64,000 nt of DNA. It comes from Microbacterium sp. CFH 31415. Lineage in GTDB: Bacteria > Actinomycetota > Actinomycetes > Actinomycetales > Microbacteriaceae. Shown piece after piece: positions 32,875-40,468 of this stretch (position 1 is the first letter of the stretch; every line of letters starts with the position of its first letter). The stretch lies in NCBI RefSeq assembly GCF_022538185.1, contig NZ_JAKYXC010000008.1, positions 62,001 through 126,000 on the forward strand, read 5' to 3'. A program made the translations under genes and the position numbers. The notes under the pieces are model-generated. The model was given only the letters and a program-made list of their open reading frames with translations, had not been told where the DNA came from and ran no database searches.

Positions 32875-33653
32875 TCGCCCGGCTCGTCTCGCGCCTCGCG
32901 CCGGGTCGACGGCCGGTGCTCGGCGGCGCCCGCGGCATCCCGCTCGATGAGCGCGAGGAACGCCGCATCCGGATCCGTCTCTCCTGTGTCGGCGATCAGC
33001 CCCTGCGGAGTGGTGTCGGCGATGATGCGCCCCGCGCGCAGGAGGATGAGCCGATCGCAGCGCAGCGCTTCGTCCATCACGTGACTGCTGACGATGATCG
33101 TGGCGCCGGTCTCGGAGATGCCGCGGAACATGTCCCAGAGCTCGGCACGCAGCACGGGGTCGAGGCCGACGGTCGGCTCGTCGAGCACGATCAGTTCGGG
33201 CGTCCCGAGCATCGCGACCGCGAGCGATACACGACTCTCCTGCCCGCCGCTGAGCGAGTCGACGGTCTGCTTCGCCTGGCCCTCGAGCCCGACCTTCTCG
33301 ATCACGCGTCCCACGTCGGACCGCGGGGCGCCGATCACCTGCGCGAAGTAGCGGAGGTTCTGCTCGATCGTCAGGTCGCCGTACACGGACGCGGCTTGTG
33401 TGTCGTATGCGACCCGACGGCGCTGCGCCGTCGTTCCCGCGGGCGATCCGAGCACCGTGACGGTGCCGCCCGCCACCTTCTGCACGCCGACGATCGACCG
33501 CATGAGCGTGGTCTTGCCGGAGCCCGACGGGCCCATCAGACCGGTGATCTGCCCGCGCGGGATGTCGAAGTCGAGGCCGCGGAACACGTCGGTCGAGCCG
33601 CGGCGCACTCGCAGGCCGCGCACCTCGACGGCGTGGCCCGATGCTTTATTCAC
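32871..33653 (-). CDS. ABC exporter ATPase (DrrA-like)
   Basis: 260 aa from GTG 33653. Walker A GPSGSGKTT, Q-loop YDTQAAS, signature LSGGQESRVS, Walker B LIVLDEPTVGLDP and the switch His in SSHVMDEALRCD are all present. The C-terminal extension past the D-loop is acidic and Arg-rich, as in DrrA-type exporters. A longer reading from TTG 33692 exists, but that TTG belongs to a TTGACG -35 element; the GTG at 33653 lies at the expected transcription start, so the mRNA may be leaderless. An inverted repeat overlaps that start. It is coupled to the permease by ATGA overlap. Confidence 0.93.
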   Translation of the reverse strand: MNKASGHAVEVRGLRVRRGSTDVFRGLDFDIPRGQITGLMGPSGSGKTTLMRSIVGVQKVAGGTVTVLGSPAGTTAQRRRVAYDTQAASVYGDLTIEQNLRYFAQVIGAPRSDVGRVIEKVGLEGQAKQTVDSLSGGQESRVSLAVAMLGTPELIVLDEPTVGLDPVLRAELWDMFRGISETGATIIVSSHVMDEALRCDRLILLRAGRIIADTTPQGLIADTGETDPDAAFLALIERDAAGAAEHRPSTRREARDEPGE

Positions 33654-33665
33654 CACGCGATGAAT
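33648..33665. promoter_or_regulatory. Operator-like inverted repeat over the ABC exporter start
   Basis: ATTCA (33648-33652) and TGAAT (33661-33665) flank CCACGCGA, with AT-rich flanks TTT/TATT. It overlaps the predicted transcription start and the GTG codon, so binding would block the exporter operon. The nearby MarR (31681) or TetR (34007) protein are candidate binders. Confidence 0.55.
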
Positions 33666-33692
33666 TATTCGCCCGGCCTGCCCGCCCGTCAA
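33664..33692 (-). promoter_or_regulatory. Promoter of the ABC exporter operon
   Basis: On the minus strand TTGACG (33692-33687) and AATAAT (33669-33664) are separated by 17 bp. The start would fall near 33657-33653, at the GTG of the ATPase, implying a leaderless mRNA. The -10 overlaps the inverted repeat described separately. Confidence 0.6.
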
Positions 33693-33695
33693 GGG

Positions 33696-33986
33696 CTAGG
33701 AGCTCGGATTGGTCGCCTTGCCGTCGAGCCAGAGCATGTCGGACGGATCGGAGTGCGCGGTGCCGGTGCCCACATGCTTCGCGCTGATCTGCGGCCCCTT
33801 GGTGATCACGTGCACGAGAGCCATCGCGTGACCGCGCCCGAGCCCGTAGTCCTCACCCAGCCACGTCACGATCTCCCCTGCCTTGGTGCCGGGACCGAAG
33901 CCCCTCTCGGAGGCGAGTTCGATGAACTGGCGCGGAGTGAGCCCCGTCTTCTCCTCGACGTTGTCGAGATATGCCTGGAACGTCAT
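33696..33986 (-). CDS. DUF4287 domain protein
   Basis: 96 aa. FQAYLDNVEEKTGLTPRQFIELASERG (about 3-29) and the following TKAGEIVTWLGEDYGLGRGHAMALVHVI match DUF4287 from start to end; the family is a small helical cytosolic domain of unknown function, often seen beside DUF5655 or AHSA1-type genes. GGAAGGAAG precedes the ATG. It follows the TetR gene by 20 bp on the same strand, so the two are probably co-transcribed. It ends just upstream of the exporter promoter. Confidence 0.88.
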   Translation of the reverse strand: MTFQAYLDNVEEKTGLTPRQFIELASERGFGPGTKAGEIVTWLGEDYGLGRGHAMALVHVITKGPQISAKHVGTGTAHSDPSDMLWLDGKATNPSS

Positions 33987-34006
33987 GTCTTCCTTCCGTG
34001 TCGTCG

Positions 34007-34615
34007 TCAGTCGTACAGGTAGTGCTGGACGGTCGGGCCGACTCGCTCGACGATGTCGTCGAGCGATGCCTCGGCCAGGCCGGGCAGGCGCAGCACATGG
34101 CGCGCGATCAGCATGCCCGCGATCTGCGATCCCGCAAGGGTCGCGCGGAGCTCGGCGTCGGGCACTTCGAGCGTCCGGGCGATGCGCCCGATCAGCTCTC
34201 GCGAGAGGAACCCCGCGACGAGGGGTGTCGTCAGCTTGTTGCCGATCGCCGTCCGCAGCAGCGCCACACCGCGTCGCCTCGCCTCGGGCACCTCCCACGT
34301 CTCGAGGACGTAGCGCACGATCCGCTCGCCCACCTCGTGTCGCGGGCCGGCGAGGATCTCGGGCAGCGCGAGGTCGGGCCGCATCGGCGCGTCGATGACG
34401 GCGCCGAAGAGGTCGGTCTTGGTGCCGAAGTGGTGGTGGATCAGCGCCGAGTCGACGCCGGCGCGCGCCGCGATCCCCCGGATCGTCGCACCGTCGTAGC
34501 CGGCGCTGCCGAACTCCTCGATCGCCGCCGCGAGGATGCGGTCGCGCGCATCCGACTCGCCTGCTCGGGGTCGACCGCGGCGCCGCTTCGGCGCGGGAAC
34601 GACGTACTCCACCAC
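34007..34615 (-). CDS. TetR-family transcriptional regulator
   Basis: 202 aa from GTG 34615. The HTH domain is RDRILAAAIEEFGSAGYDGATIRGIAARAGVDSALIHHHFGTKTDLFGAVI, residues about 24-74; a basic KRRRGRPR stretch precedes it. The ligand half (LRTAIGNKLTTPLVAGFLSRELIGRIARTL) resembles the TetR_C_17 type. It heads the pair with DUF4287 and lies upstream of the ABC exporter, whose operator-like repeat may be its target. The start codon GTGGTG has two possible positions three bases apart. No own operator is obvious upstream. Confidence 0.9.
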   Translation of the reverse strand: MVEYVVPAPKRRRGRPRAGESDARDRILAAAIEEFGSAGYDGATIRGIAARAGVDSALIHHHFGTKTDLFGAVIDAPMRPDLALPEILAGPRHEVGERIVRYVLETWEVPEARRRGVALLRTAIGNKLTTPLVAGFLSRELIGRIARTLEVPDAELRATLAGSQIAGMLIARHVLRLPGLAEASLDDIVERVGPTVQHYLYD

Positions 34616-34680
34616 GCGCTCAGCCTACGACCGCCCCTCCGACACGGGCCACCGCGGCGGCAGAGAGGCGCGGCATCCGC

Positions 34681-35673
34681 TCACCAGCGGTTGTGCACCT
34701 CTTCCGCCCAGCCGACGATGCCGTCGAAAGCGATCTCCTCGCCCTCGGCGGTGCGGAACGTGCCGCTCCACGTTCCGAAGCACTGATCGGTGCTCGATGC
34801 GACGACGCCGAGATCGGTGCGAGTGCGCTTGTCGTAGAAGGGCGCGAAGGATGCCTCGAGCCCGCCGCCCGACACACGCCAGGGCTGGCGCCAGCGCCAC
34901 AGGTCGTAGTCCCAGGCGAGCTCGTCATGGATCTTGTGCAGCCGGCCGTCGATGAGCATCGAGTTCTCGGTCGAGCCGGTTCCCTCGGTCCACCTGCCGC
35001 CGACCTGGATGCCGATGACCCGGCCGTCCGAGACGCCGGATCCCGCTCCCCAGTTCCATCGGATGTCGTAGGGCCAGCGGCCGCGACCGTGGTCGAGCAC
35101 GGCCCAGGACTCCCCGGCCGGCACGTCGAAGACCTCGCCGTCGAACGCGACGCGTCCTGACGCCGGTCGCGCGACATCCTTCACTGTGTACTGGAACCGA
35201 CGCCGGCTCCACGGCACGACGACGGCCAGGCGCTCGTGTGCCTGCGGCAGCTCGGCGACGACGTCGAACGACGCACGGAGTGTCGCCGCGCGCAGCCGGG
35301 TGCCGCCGTCGACCTCGTCGATGTCGATCGCCAGGTCCTTCGCCCGCGCTCGGGACGGACCCTGCTCGAGACTCGACGGCAGCGTCGCCCGGCCGAGTAC
35401 GGCCGAGACGTTCGTGCCGATCGCGCGCTGCGTCGCGCGGTCGAACACCCACACCTCGCTGACCGCCGCGTAGTCGATCGACGACACCGTCAGCGCCATG
35501 ATGTGCGTCGGGGTGATGACGTTCCAGTACTCCCACCGCTTGTTGCGGCCCCACCCGCGCCCGATCCCGCGGGTGTCGACGAGGGGCTGCCTGGCCCATC
35601 CGATCGCGTCGGGATTCAGCTCGCCGTTCGGGAGCGTCAACGGCACGGGGGTGGTCAGTTCGCGTTCGGACAC
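34681..35673 (-). CDS. DUF2804 family protein
   Basis: 330 aa, soluble. The opening LTTPVPLTLPNGELNPDAIGWARQPLVDTRGIG and the later KRWEYWNVITPTHIMALTVSSIDYA are diagnostic of DUF2804, with GESWAVLDHGRGRWPYDIRWNWGAGSG in the centre. The family is predicted to be a lipocalin-like beta-barrel related to AttH; its ligand is unknown. It lies downstream of hsp20 behind a hairpin terminator, so is probably expressed separately. The start is GTG. The alternatives are few, as conservation begins at residue 4. Confidence 0.9.
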   Translation of the reverse strand: MSERELTTPVPLTLPNGELNPDAIGWARQPLVDTRGIGRGWGRNKRWEYWNVITPTHIMALTVSSIDYAAVSEVWVFDRATQRAIGTNVSAVLGRATLPSSLEQGPSRARAKDLAIDIDEVDGGTRLRAATLRASFDVVAELPQAHERLAVVVPWSRRRFQYTVKDVARPASGRVAFDGEVFDVPAGESWAVLDHGRGRWPYDIRWNWGAGSGVSDGRVIGIQVGGRWTEGTGSTENSMLIDGRLHKIHDELAWDYDLWRWRQPWRVSGGGLEASFAPFYDKRTRTDLGVVASSTDQCFGTWSGTFRTAEGEEIAFDGIVGWAEEVHNRW

Positions 35674-35696
35674 GGCTCGATCCTAGGCACGCACGA

Positions 35697-35730
35697 CACC
35701 GCCCCGCGGCCGGAGGGCTGCGGGGCGGTG
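35697..35730 (-). terminator. Terminator of hsp20
   Basis: CACCGCCCCGC pairs with GCGGGGCGGTG, an 11-bp perfect stem, about 65 bp after the hsp20 stop and before the DUF2804 start. A second GC-rich repeat (cccgggtcacgggtc) lies between. No T-run. Confidence 0.65.
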
Positions 35731-35795
35731 GCCGGCGTCAGGTCCCGCGTCACCCGGGTCACGGGTCGCCGGGGTGGCCGGGTCGTCGCTTGCGG

Positions 35796-36263
35796 TCACT
35801 GCTCGATCGGCTGCGGCTCCTCGCGGCTCTCCTGCGCGGTGATGGTCTGCGCTCCGGTGCCGGCTTCGACGCTGGAGCGGACCTCGATCTTGCGAGGCTT
35901 TGCCTTCTCGCTCACCGGGATCGTGACGCTCAGCACGCCGTTGCTGTAGTCGGCGGTGATGCTGTCGGTGTCGATGCCCTGACCGAGGTTGAGCTGCCGC
36001 AGGAAGCTCACGGCCTCGCGCTCGCGGGTGATCCACTTCACACCTTCGCCGGTGGTGAGGGACCGCTCGGCGCGGATCGTCAGCAGCTGCCCGTCGACGT
36101 CGATGTCGACCGATCCGGGGTCGATGCCCGGCATGTCGGCGGTGAGCACGTAGTGGTCGCCGTCGCGGTAGAGGTCCATCGGCATGCGGCGGGGTCCGCG
36201 ACGCCCCTCCATGAGGCTCGACGCGAGGCGGTCGAAGTCGCGGAACGGGTCGTACGTGGCCAT
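35796..36263 (-). CDS. Small heat-shock protein, Hsp20 family
   Basis: 155 aa. An ATP-independent holdase that binds unfolding proteins as large oligomers. The alpha-crystallin domain spans about 28-125: MDLYRDGDHYVLTADMPGIDPGSVDIDVDGQLLTIRAER, ending with SNGVLSVTIPVSEKAKPRKIEV, which includes the GVLxxxxP motif; a short tail carries the oligomerisation region. The N-terminal YDPFRDFDRLASSLMEG is typical of actinobacterial Hsp18/HspX. GAAGGAG lies before the ATG. Both HAIR- and CIRCE-type operators lie directly upstream, so control by HspR and HrcA is expected. Confidence 0.95.
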   Translation of the reverse strand: MATYDPFRDFDRLASSLMEGRRGPRRMPMDLYRDGDHYVLTADMPGIDPGSVDIDVDGQLLTIRAERSLTTGEGVKWITREREAVSFLRQLNLGQGIDTDSITADYSNGVLSVTIPVSEKAKPRKIEVRSSVEAGTGAQTITAQESREEPQPIEQ

Positions 36264-36303
36264 TGTCTACTCCTTCTGTTGCGATGTGCGGATTGATCTC
36301 AGA

Positions 36304-36324
36304 GTTGAGTCGACTCGACTCAAC
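36304..36324. promoter_or_regulatory. HAIR-type operator (HspR)
   Basis: GTTGAGT-N7-ACTCAAC, a perfect inverted repeat that differs from the HAIR consensus CTTGAGT-N7-ACTCAAG only in the outermost base of each arm. It lies 41 bp upstream of the hsp20 start. Confidence 0.85.
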
Positions 36325-36334
36325 TACTCACAGA

Positions 36335-36361
36335 TTAGCACTCTCGCATGGAGAGTGCCAG
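36335..36361. promoter_or_regulatory. CIRCE operator (HrcA)
   Basis: TTAGCACTC-N9-GAGTGCCAG; the consensus is TTAGCACTC-N9-GAGTGCTAA, so the left arm is perfect and the right arm differs in two positions. It lies 10 bp beyond the HAIR element, on its distal side from hsp20. Confidence 0.9.
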
Positions 36362-36388
36362 CCCTTTCAGCGCCTGAAGGATGGGCGG

Positions 36389-38008
36389 TCAGCACTCGAT
36401 GACGTTCACCGCGAGGCCGCCCTCGCTCGTCTCCTTGTACTTGTGCGACATATCGATCCCGGTCTGCCGCATCGTCTCGACGACCGCATCGAGAGAGACG
36501 TAGTGCGAGCCGTCGCCGCGCAGCGCGAGCCGGGCCGCCGTCACCGCCGTGGACGCCGCGATCGCATTGCGCTCGATGCAGGGGATCTGCACGAGGCCCC
36601 CGACCGGATCGCACGTGAGGCCGAGGTGGTGCTCCATCGCGATCTCCGCAGCGTTCTCGATCTGCCGGTTGGTGCCGCCCATCACGGCGGTCAGCCCGCC
36701 CGCCGCCATCGCGCACGCCGATCCCACCTCGGCCTGACAGCCACCCTCCGCTCCCGAGATCGACGCGTTTGCCTTGAAGAGCGAGCCCAGAGCGCTGGCC
36801 GTGAGGAGGAATCGACGGATGCCGCGGCGACGGTTCGCTTCGGCGACTGCCGCGTCATCCCACCCGGACGTCTCGTCCGGCGCCGCGGCGTGCCCGTCGT
36901 AGCCGAGCAGCGCACTGCCCACGAGCTCGCCGTACGGAGTGACGGCGTTGCCGGCGCCGAGACCGGAGTCGGCGAGGAACCGCCACCAGTACATCGCCAC
37001 GGCGGGAAGGATGCCGGCCGCCCCGTTCGTCGGAGCGGTGACGACGCGGCCCCCTGCGGCGTTCTCTTCGTTCACGGCGAGCGCGAACGCCCCCAGCCAC
37101 TCGCCAGGGAGCTCGCGGCGCCCGTCCGACTCGGCCTCGTCCAGCTGCACGCGGATGGCTCCGGCCCGGCGCTTCACCTGCAGCATGCCGGGCAGCACGC
37201 CCTCGGCGTGGAGTCCGGCGTCGACACAGCCCGCCATGGCGTCCCAGATGGCATCGAGCCCGCTCGCGATGTGCTCGTCGTCGCGAAGCGCCTCCTCATT
37301 GATGCGGGCGAGCTCGGCGATCGTCAGCCCGTGCTCGTCGCACAGTGCGAGCAGCTCCTCGGCCGACCCGTAATCCAATGGGAAGCTCGCCGTCCGCACA
37401 CGTGGCGGCTCGCCTTCGCGCCGGATGAATCCACCGCCGACCGAGTAGTAGGTCTCGCGAAGCACGAGTCCGGGGTCGTCGGCGGCGTGCTCGAGGGCGG
37501 TCGCGGCGGCGCCTGCACCGAGCGCGTACGCGGCGCCGGTCTCGCGGACGGCGGCGGTCGCGGCATCCGCTCCGATCCGTCTCGGGCGTCCGCCGCCTGT
37601 CGTCGACCAGGCTTCGAGGGTCATGGCGTTCGGGTGCCCGGGCAGCCGGGTGCGCGGCTCGAAGACGACGTCGTCCTTCGCGAAGGGGATCGCGTGCGTG
37701 CCTGCCAGCGGCAGCTCCGCACCCTCGCGCCACGCCGCCCACGCCGAGCGCACGACGTCGGGATCGACGGTCTCGGGCTCGAGGCCCATGAGTCCGGCGA
37801 CGACGGCGTCGGGCGTGCCATGGCCGATCCCCGTGGCGCCGAGCGAGCCGTAGAGCGTGCACGTGACGCGGGCGACGGAGTCGAGGACGCCCTCCTCGCG
37901 CAGACGGACGACGAAGTCGAGGGCGGCCCGCATGGGACCGACCGTGTGGGAGCTCGAGGGTCCTACACCGATGGAGAACAGCTCGAACGCCGAGACGTAG
38001 GCGCTCAC
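36389..38008 (-). CDS. sdaA: L-serine dehydratase (L-serine ammonia-lyase), single-chain Fe-S type
   Basis: 539 aa. Converts L-serine to pyruvate and ammonia with a catalytic 4Fe-4S cluster. The N-terminal beta-type domain begins with ELFSIGVGPSSSHTVGPMRAA; the alpha-type domain contains SGAEGGCQAEVGSACAMAAGGL and CDPVGGLVQIPCIERNAIAAS, which supply the three cluster cysteines. The protein is longer than E. coli SdaA (454 aa), with extra sequence at about 130-200 between domains. The GTG at 38008 has CTGGAGGA just upstream. It is a single gene; the hydrolase upstream is 107 bp away. No regulatory site stands out. Confidence 0.95.
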   Translation of the reverse strand: MSAYVSAFELFSIGVGPSSSHTVGPMRAALDFVVRLREEGVLDSVARVTCTLYGSLGATGIGHGTPDAVVAGLMGLEPETVDPDVVRSAWAAWREGAELPLAGTHAIPFAKDDVVFEPRTRLPGHPNAMTLEAWSTTGGGRPRRIGADAATAAVRETGAAYALGAGAAATALEHAADDPGLVLRETYYSVGGGFIRREGEPPRVRTASFPLDYGSAEELLALCDEHGLTIAELARINEEALRDDEHIASGLDAIWDAMAGCVDAGLHAEGVLPGMLQVKRRAGAIRVQLDEAESDGRRELPGEWLGAFALAVNEENAAGGRVVTAPTNGAAGILPAVAMYWWRFLADSGLGAGNAVTPYGELVGSALLGYDGHAAAPDETSGWDDAAVAEANRRRGIRRFLLTASALGSLFKANASISGAEGGCQAEVGSACAMAAGGLTAVMGGTNRQIENAAEIAMEHHLGLTCDPVGGLVQIPCIERNAIAASTAVTAARLALRGDGSHYVSLDAVVETMRQTGIDMSHKYKETSEGGLAVNVIEC

Positions 38009-38115
38009 TCCTCCAGGCTACGCGGTCGCGCCGACAGAATGCCCCCCGTGATCACATCGAGATGAGCACGATGCCTCAGGCACCGCTATCGACGTGCGCA
38101 CAGTGGCGCGTCTGC

Positions 38116-38916
38116 TCAATCGCGTGTGAAGAAGTCCACCGCGGCCCGGCGGAAGTCGCGCGATCCCGGGGCGTTGAAGTGGTGACGGTCGGGCAGCTCC
38201 ACGAAGTCTCCGCGCGGTGTCGCCGCAGCGAGGGCGCGCGAGCGCTCGAGGATCGCATCCTCCGAGCCGGTCGCGAACAGGATCGTCTGCTGCGGCGGCC
38301 GATCGGGATCGGGATCGGCGTCGCCGAGGCGCATGCCCTCGGCCAGCGCGACGAGGGCGCGCAGATCGTTGCCGGGCACCCGCTCGGCCAGCGTCACGTA
38401 GTTGCGCGTGACCTTGTCCTCGACGGGCGTGCCGTGGTCGGCGTAGGCGCGGGCCTGCTCGATCTGCAGGCGCGCGAGCGGGCGTCCGTCGGGGATGCCG
38501 CCGAGCACGGCGCGCTCGACGTGCTCGGGCGCGTTCACCGCGAGCTGCCACCCGACGCGTGCGCCGAGCGAGTAGCCCGCATAAAGCACAGTGGCGAGGA
38601 GGTACGTGTCGAGAACGGCCACCAGGTCGGCGGTGAGCGCCTCCATGCCGTACGCCTCGGGCTCGTGCGGCTTGTCGCTGAGACCGTGACCGCGCTGATC
38701 CACCCCGAGCACGCGGAAGCCCGCGCGGGTGAGGTCGCGAACCCAGCCGGTGTCGACCCAGTTGTCGCGGCAGCTCGATGCGAACCCGTGCACGCACAGC
38801 ACGGTCGAGGCCCCGTCATCCTCCCCCCACGAGTAGGTGGCCAGGCGGTGCCCCTCCGCCGACATGACGAACTGCGGGGCGGGCATCTCGGTGAGGGCGG
38901 GGAACGCGGCATCCAC
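38116..38916 (-). CDS. Alpha/beta-hydrolase
   Basis: 266 aa. TVLCVHGFASSCRDNW carries the oxyanion HG motif, GVDQRGHGLSDKP the strand-4 motif, YAGYSLGARVGWQ the nucleophile elbow (serine near 115), and LPDRHHFNAPGS the C-terminal catalytic histidine; the acid is likely in TGSEDAILE. This is the esterase/epoxide-hydrolase-like branch; no tryptophan dyad or lid feature fixes the substrate. The GTG start lacks a clear ribosome site, and an internal ATG ten codons on is possible. Same strand as the VOC gene upstream, 40 bp away, so likely co-transcribed with it. Confidence 0.87.
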   Translation of the reverse strand: MDAAFPALTEMPAPQFVMSAEGHRLATYSWGEDDGASTVLCVHGFASSCRDNWVDTGWVRDLTRAGFRVLGVDQRGHGLSDKPHEPEAYGMEALTADLVAVLDTYLLATVLYAGYSLGARVGWQLAVNAPEHVERAVLGGIPDGRPLARLQIEQARAYADHGTPVEDKVTRNYVTLAERVPGNDLRALVALAEGMRLGDADPDPDRPPQQTILFATGSEDAILERSRALAAATPRGDFVELPDRHHFNAPGSRDFRRAAVDFFTRD

Positions 38917-38956
38917 TCGCCCATTCTTGCGCGGGATGGATGCCGCGTCGCCACCC

Positions 38957-39322
38957 CTACGGACGCTGGAACGCGATCAGCCCGACGGTGTTGCCCTCGG
39001 GGTCGCGCAGGAACGCCTGCCATTCGTCGTGCCCGGCCGGGCCGAGCGTGTCGTCCTCGTGACGGAAGATGACGTGTGGATGCGAGACCACCTCGGCGAG
39101 CCCGCCGAGGCGCTCGATCACCTCGTGGACGTTGGGCACGCGCAGGTAGATCAGCGACGACGGCGCGTTCCGGTCGAGCAGCAGGCGAACTCCGTCGAGG
39201 TCGAAGAACAGCAGTCCAGGCGGATCGAACCGCGCCTTCGGCTCGGTCTGGAGCAGCGCGGAGTAGAAGTCCGCTGCGCGGTCGAGATCGTCGGCATGCT
39301 GAGCGATCTGCACGAGTTCCAT
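38957..39322 (-). CDS. VOC-family protein (glyoxalase/bleomycin-resistance-like)
   Basis: 121 aa, one complete VOC domain: IAQHADDLDRAADFYSALLQTEPKARFD, GLLFFDLDGVRLLLDRN, IYLRVPNVHEVIERL and AFLRDPEGNTVGLIAFQRP. The metal ligand positions carry His in the first strand (AQHADD) and Glu is absent at the end (VGLIAF), so metal binding may differ from true glyoxalase I. Substrate unknown. It precedes the alpha/beta-hydrolase on the same strand. The start is ATG 39322; an in-frame start three codons earlier is possible. Confidence 0.85.
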   Translation of the reverse strand: MELVQIAQHADDLDRAADFYSALLQTEPKARFDPPGLLFFDLDGVRLLLDRNAPSSLIYLRVPNVHEVIERLGGLAEVVSHPHVIFRHEDDTLGPAGHDEWQAFLRDPEGNTVGLIAFQRP

Positions 39323-39461
39323 GGCGGACATTCTCACGCGAGCGGATGCCGCGCACCAGCGCCCTCGTGACCCGTCGACCGCGCCGCGCCGGACGTCGCC
39401 TCTTCCGGTCGGCAGTGGCGTGCGCAAGAGTAAGCCTCATCGAGCAAACCGGAGGTCGATC

Positions 39462-39644
39462 ATGCTCTTCGCTCTCTACATCATCCTGCTCCTCGGCGGC
39501 ATGTATCTGGTGGGCATCTCGTTCGCGTCGCCCATCCTGCCGGGACTGGTGTTCATCGCCGGGATCCTGTGCATCACCGCCGCGGTGGCCGTGCCGATCA
39601 CGATCCAGCGCGCCGACAGCGGCGTGCATCGCTCACGCGACTGA
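39462..39644 (+). CDS. Small two-helix membrane protein
   Basis: 60 aa. Two hydrophobic helices (LFALYIILLLGGMYLVGISFA; ILPGLVFIAGILCITAAVAVPI) are followed by a short polar tail. ACCGGAGGTC lies just before the ATG, a strong ribosome site, which supports translation. I do not recognise the family. It lies upstream of the GlsB-like gene on the same strand, but with a 157-bp gap. Confidence 0.65.
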   Translation: MLFALYIILLLGGMYLVGISFASPILPGLVFIAGILCITAAVAVPITIQRADSGVHRSRD

Positions 39645-39801
39645 GTCACGATTCGCGCCCGTCGAACGCAGCGGATGCGGATATTACAGCCTCTCGGCCT
39701 CGCAGGGTATAGGTCGGTGTGAATGGTCAGCACCTTGTTAGCGTGACGGACGCATGACGAGCACCGCGTACCCCGGCGGCGCTCACAACGGAGGAGGAAT
39801 C

Positions 39802-40083
39802 ATGCTCTGGACAATTCTCGGACTCATCATCATCGGCCTGATCGCCGGACTGATCGCCCGCGCGATCATCCCGGGCAAGCAGAGCATGGGCATCCTGATG
39901 ACCATCGTGCTCGGCATCGTCGGATCCTTCGTCGGAGGCTTCCTCGGATTCCTTCTGTTCGGCGCCGATCCCAACGGCGGCTTCCTTCAGCCGGCCGGCA
40001 TCATCGGCTCCATCATCGGCGCGATCATCGTGCTCGGGCTGTACGTCTTCTTCGCGCGTCGCCGCAGCACCAGCACCCGCTGA
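39802..40083 (+). CDS. GlsB/YeaQ/YmgE-family stress-response membrane protein
   Basis: 93 aa with three membrane helices. ILGLIIIGLIAGLIARAIIPGKQSMGILMTIVLGIVGSFVGGFLGF is the complete YeaQ/YmgE (GlsB) signature, including the RxxxPGKQ loop; the C-terminal helix GIIGSIIGAIIVLGLYVFFARRR follows. Members are stress-induced membrane proteins of uncertain mechanism. GGAGGAGGA precedes the ATG. About 90 bp upstream a GGGTAT at 39705-39710 may be a general-stress -10, but a -35 is not clear. A perfect hairpin ends the transcript. Confidence 0.92.
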   Translation: MLWTILGLIIIGLIAGLIARAIIPGKQSMGILMTIVLGIVGSFVGGFLGFLLFGADPNGGFLQPAGIIGSIIGAIIVLGLYVFFARRRSTSTR

Positions 40084-40096
40084 CGCAGGGGCACTC

Positions 40097-40128
40097 ACGG
40101 GGCCGGTTCCCATCGGGGCCGGCCCCGT
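40097..40128 (+). terminator. Terminator of the GlsB-like gene
   Basis: ACGGGGCCGG pairs perfectly with CCGGCCCCGT around a 12-nt loop, 14 bp after the stop codon. Confidence 0.75.
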
Positions 40129-40188
40129 CGCCGTGTGCGGGCGGTGGCCTCCTCGACGCCGGTGGGTCTGCCGAAAAAAGCCTCCGAC

Positions 40189-40216
40189 TTGCCTTTTTCT
40201 GCTTTCGGGCTATGGT
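40189..40216 (+). promoter_or_regulatory. Promoter of the leader-ORF/DksA-like cluster
   Basis: TTGCCT (40189-40194) and TATGGT (40211-40216) are 16 bp apart. An A-run (CGAAAAAAG) lies about ten bases upstream of the -35, reminiscent of the AT-rich element of WhiB7-dependent promoters, though this is only a resemblance. Transcription would start at about 40223-40224, at the ATG of the short ORF, so that ORF would be leaderless. Confidence 0.5.
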
Positions 40217-40223
40217 GAGGGGC

Positions 40224-40388
40224 ATGTCAGATCCCATCGTTCCCTTCGCTCCGCTGCGCGGCACCGCCGTCGGCGCGGCGCGGACGGCGATGGAACTCGC
40301 GGGAGCGCGGCACGAGGTGCTGCCGCCCCGGATGACCGGCGGAGCTGATGTGCTCTACCGCTCCTTCGCCCGCGCTGCGCCGCCCTGA
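40224..40388 (+). CDS. Short leader ORF, 54 aa, probably leaderless
   Basis: Begins MSDPIVPFAPLRG and ends RSFARAAPP. I do not recognise it. It lies between a promoter whose predicted start coincides with its ATG and an intrinsic terminator 35 bp after its stop. The next gene starts only 20 bp after that terminator's T-run, so this ORF and terminator sit in the leader of the downstream genes. It could be a regulatory uORF or a real small protein. No repeated amino acid suggests a specific attenuation signal. Confidence 0.5.
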   Translation: MSDPIVPFAPLRGTAVGAARTAMELAGARHEVLPPRMTGGADVLYRSFARAAPP

Positions 40389-40422
40389 GTCCCGGTTCGA
40401 TCCCGGCCATCCGGCTATCCAG

Positions 40423-40448
40423 CGCGTCGCATCTGCGGCGCGTTTTTT
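40423..40448 (+). terminator. Intrinsic terminator in the leader of gene 40469
   Basis: CGCGTCGC pairs with GCGGCGCG (one G-U pair) around ATCT, followed directly by TTTTTT. It is the only classical hairpin-plus-T-run terminator seen in the window. Because the next start codon is only 20 bp away, downstream transcription must pass through it. Confidence 0.85.
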
Positions 40449-40468
40449 CGTACCCGAAGGAGACACCC

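Noticed and set aside
33653..33692. ABC ATPase start at TTG 33692
   Set aside because: The TTG forms part of a good -35 (TTGACG); the extra codons show no similarity to ATPase N-termini.
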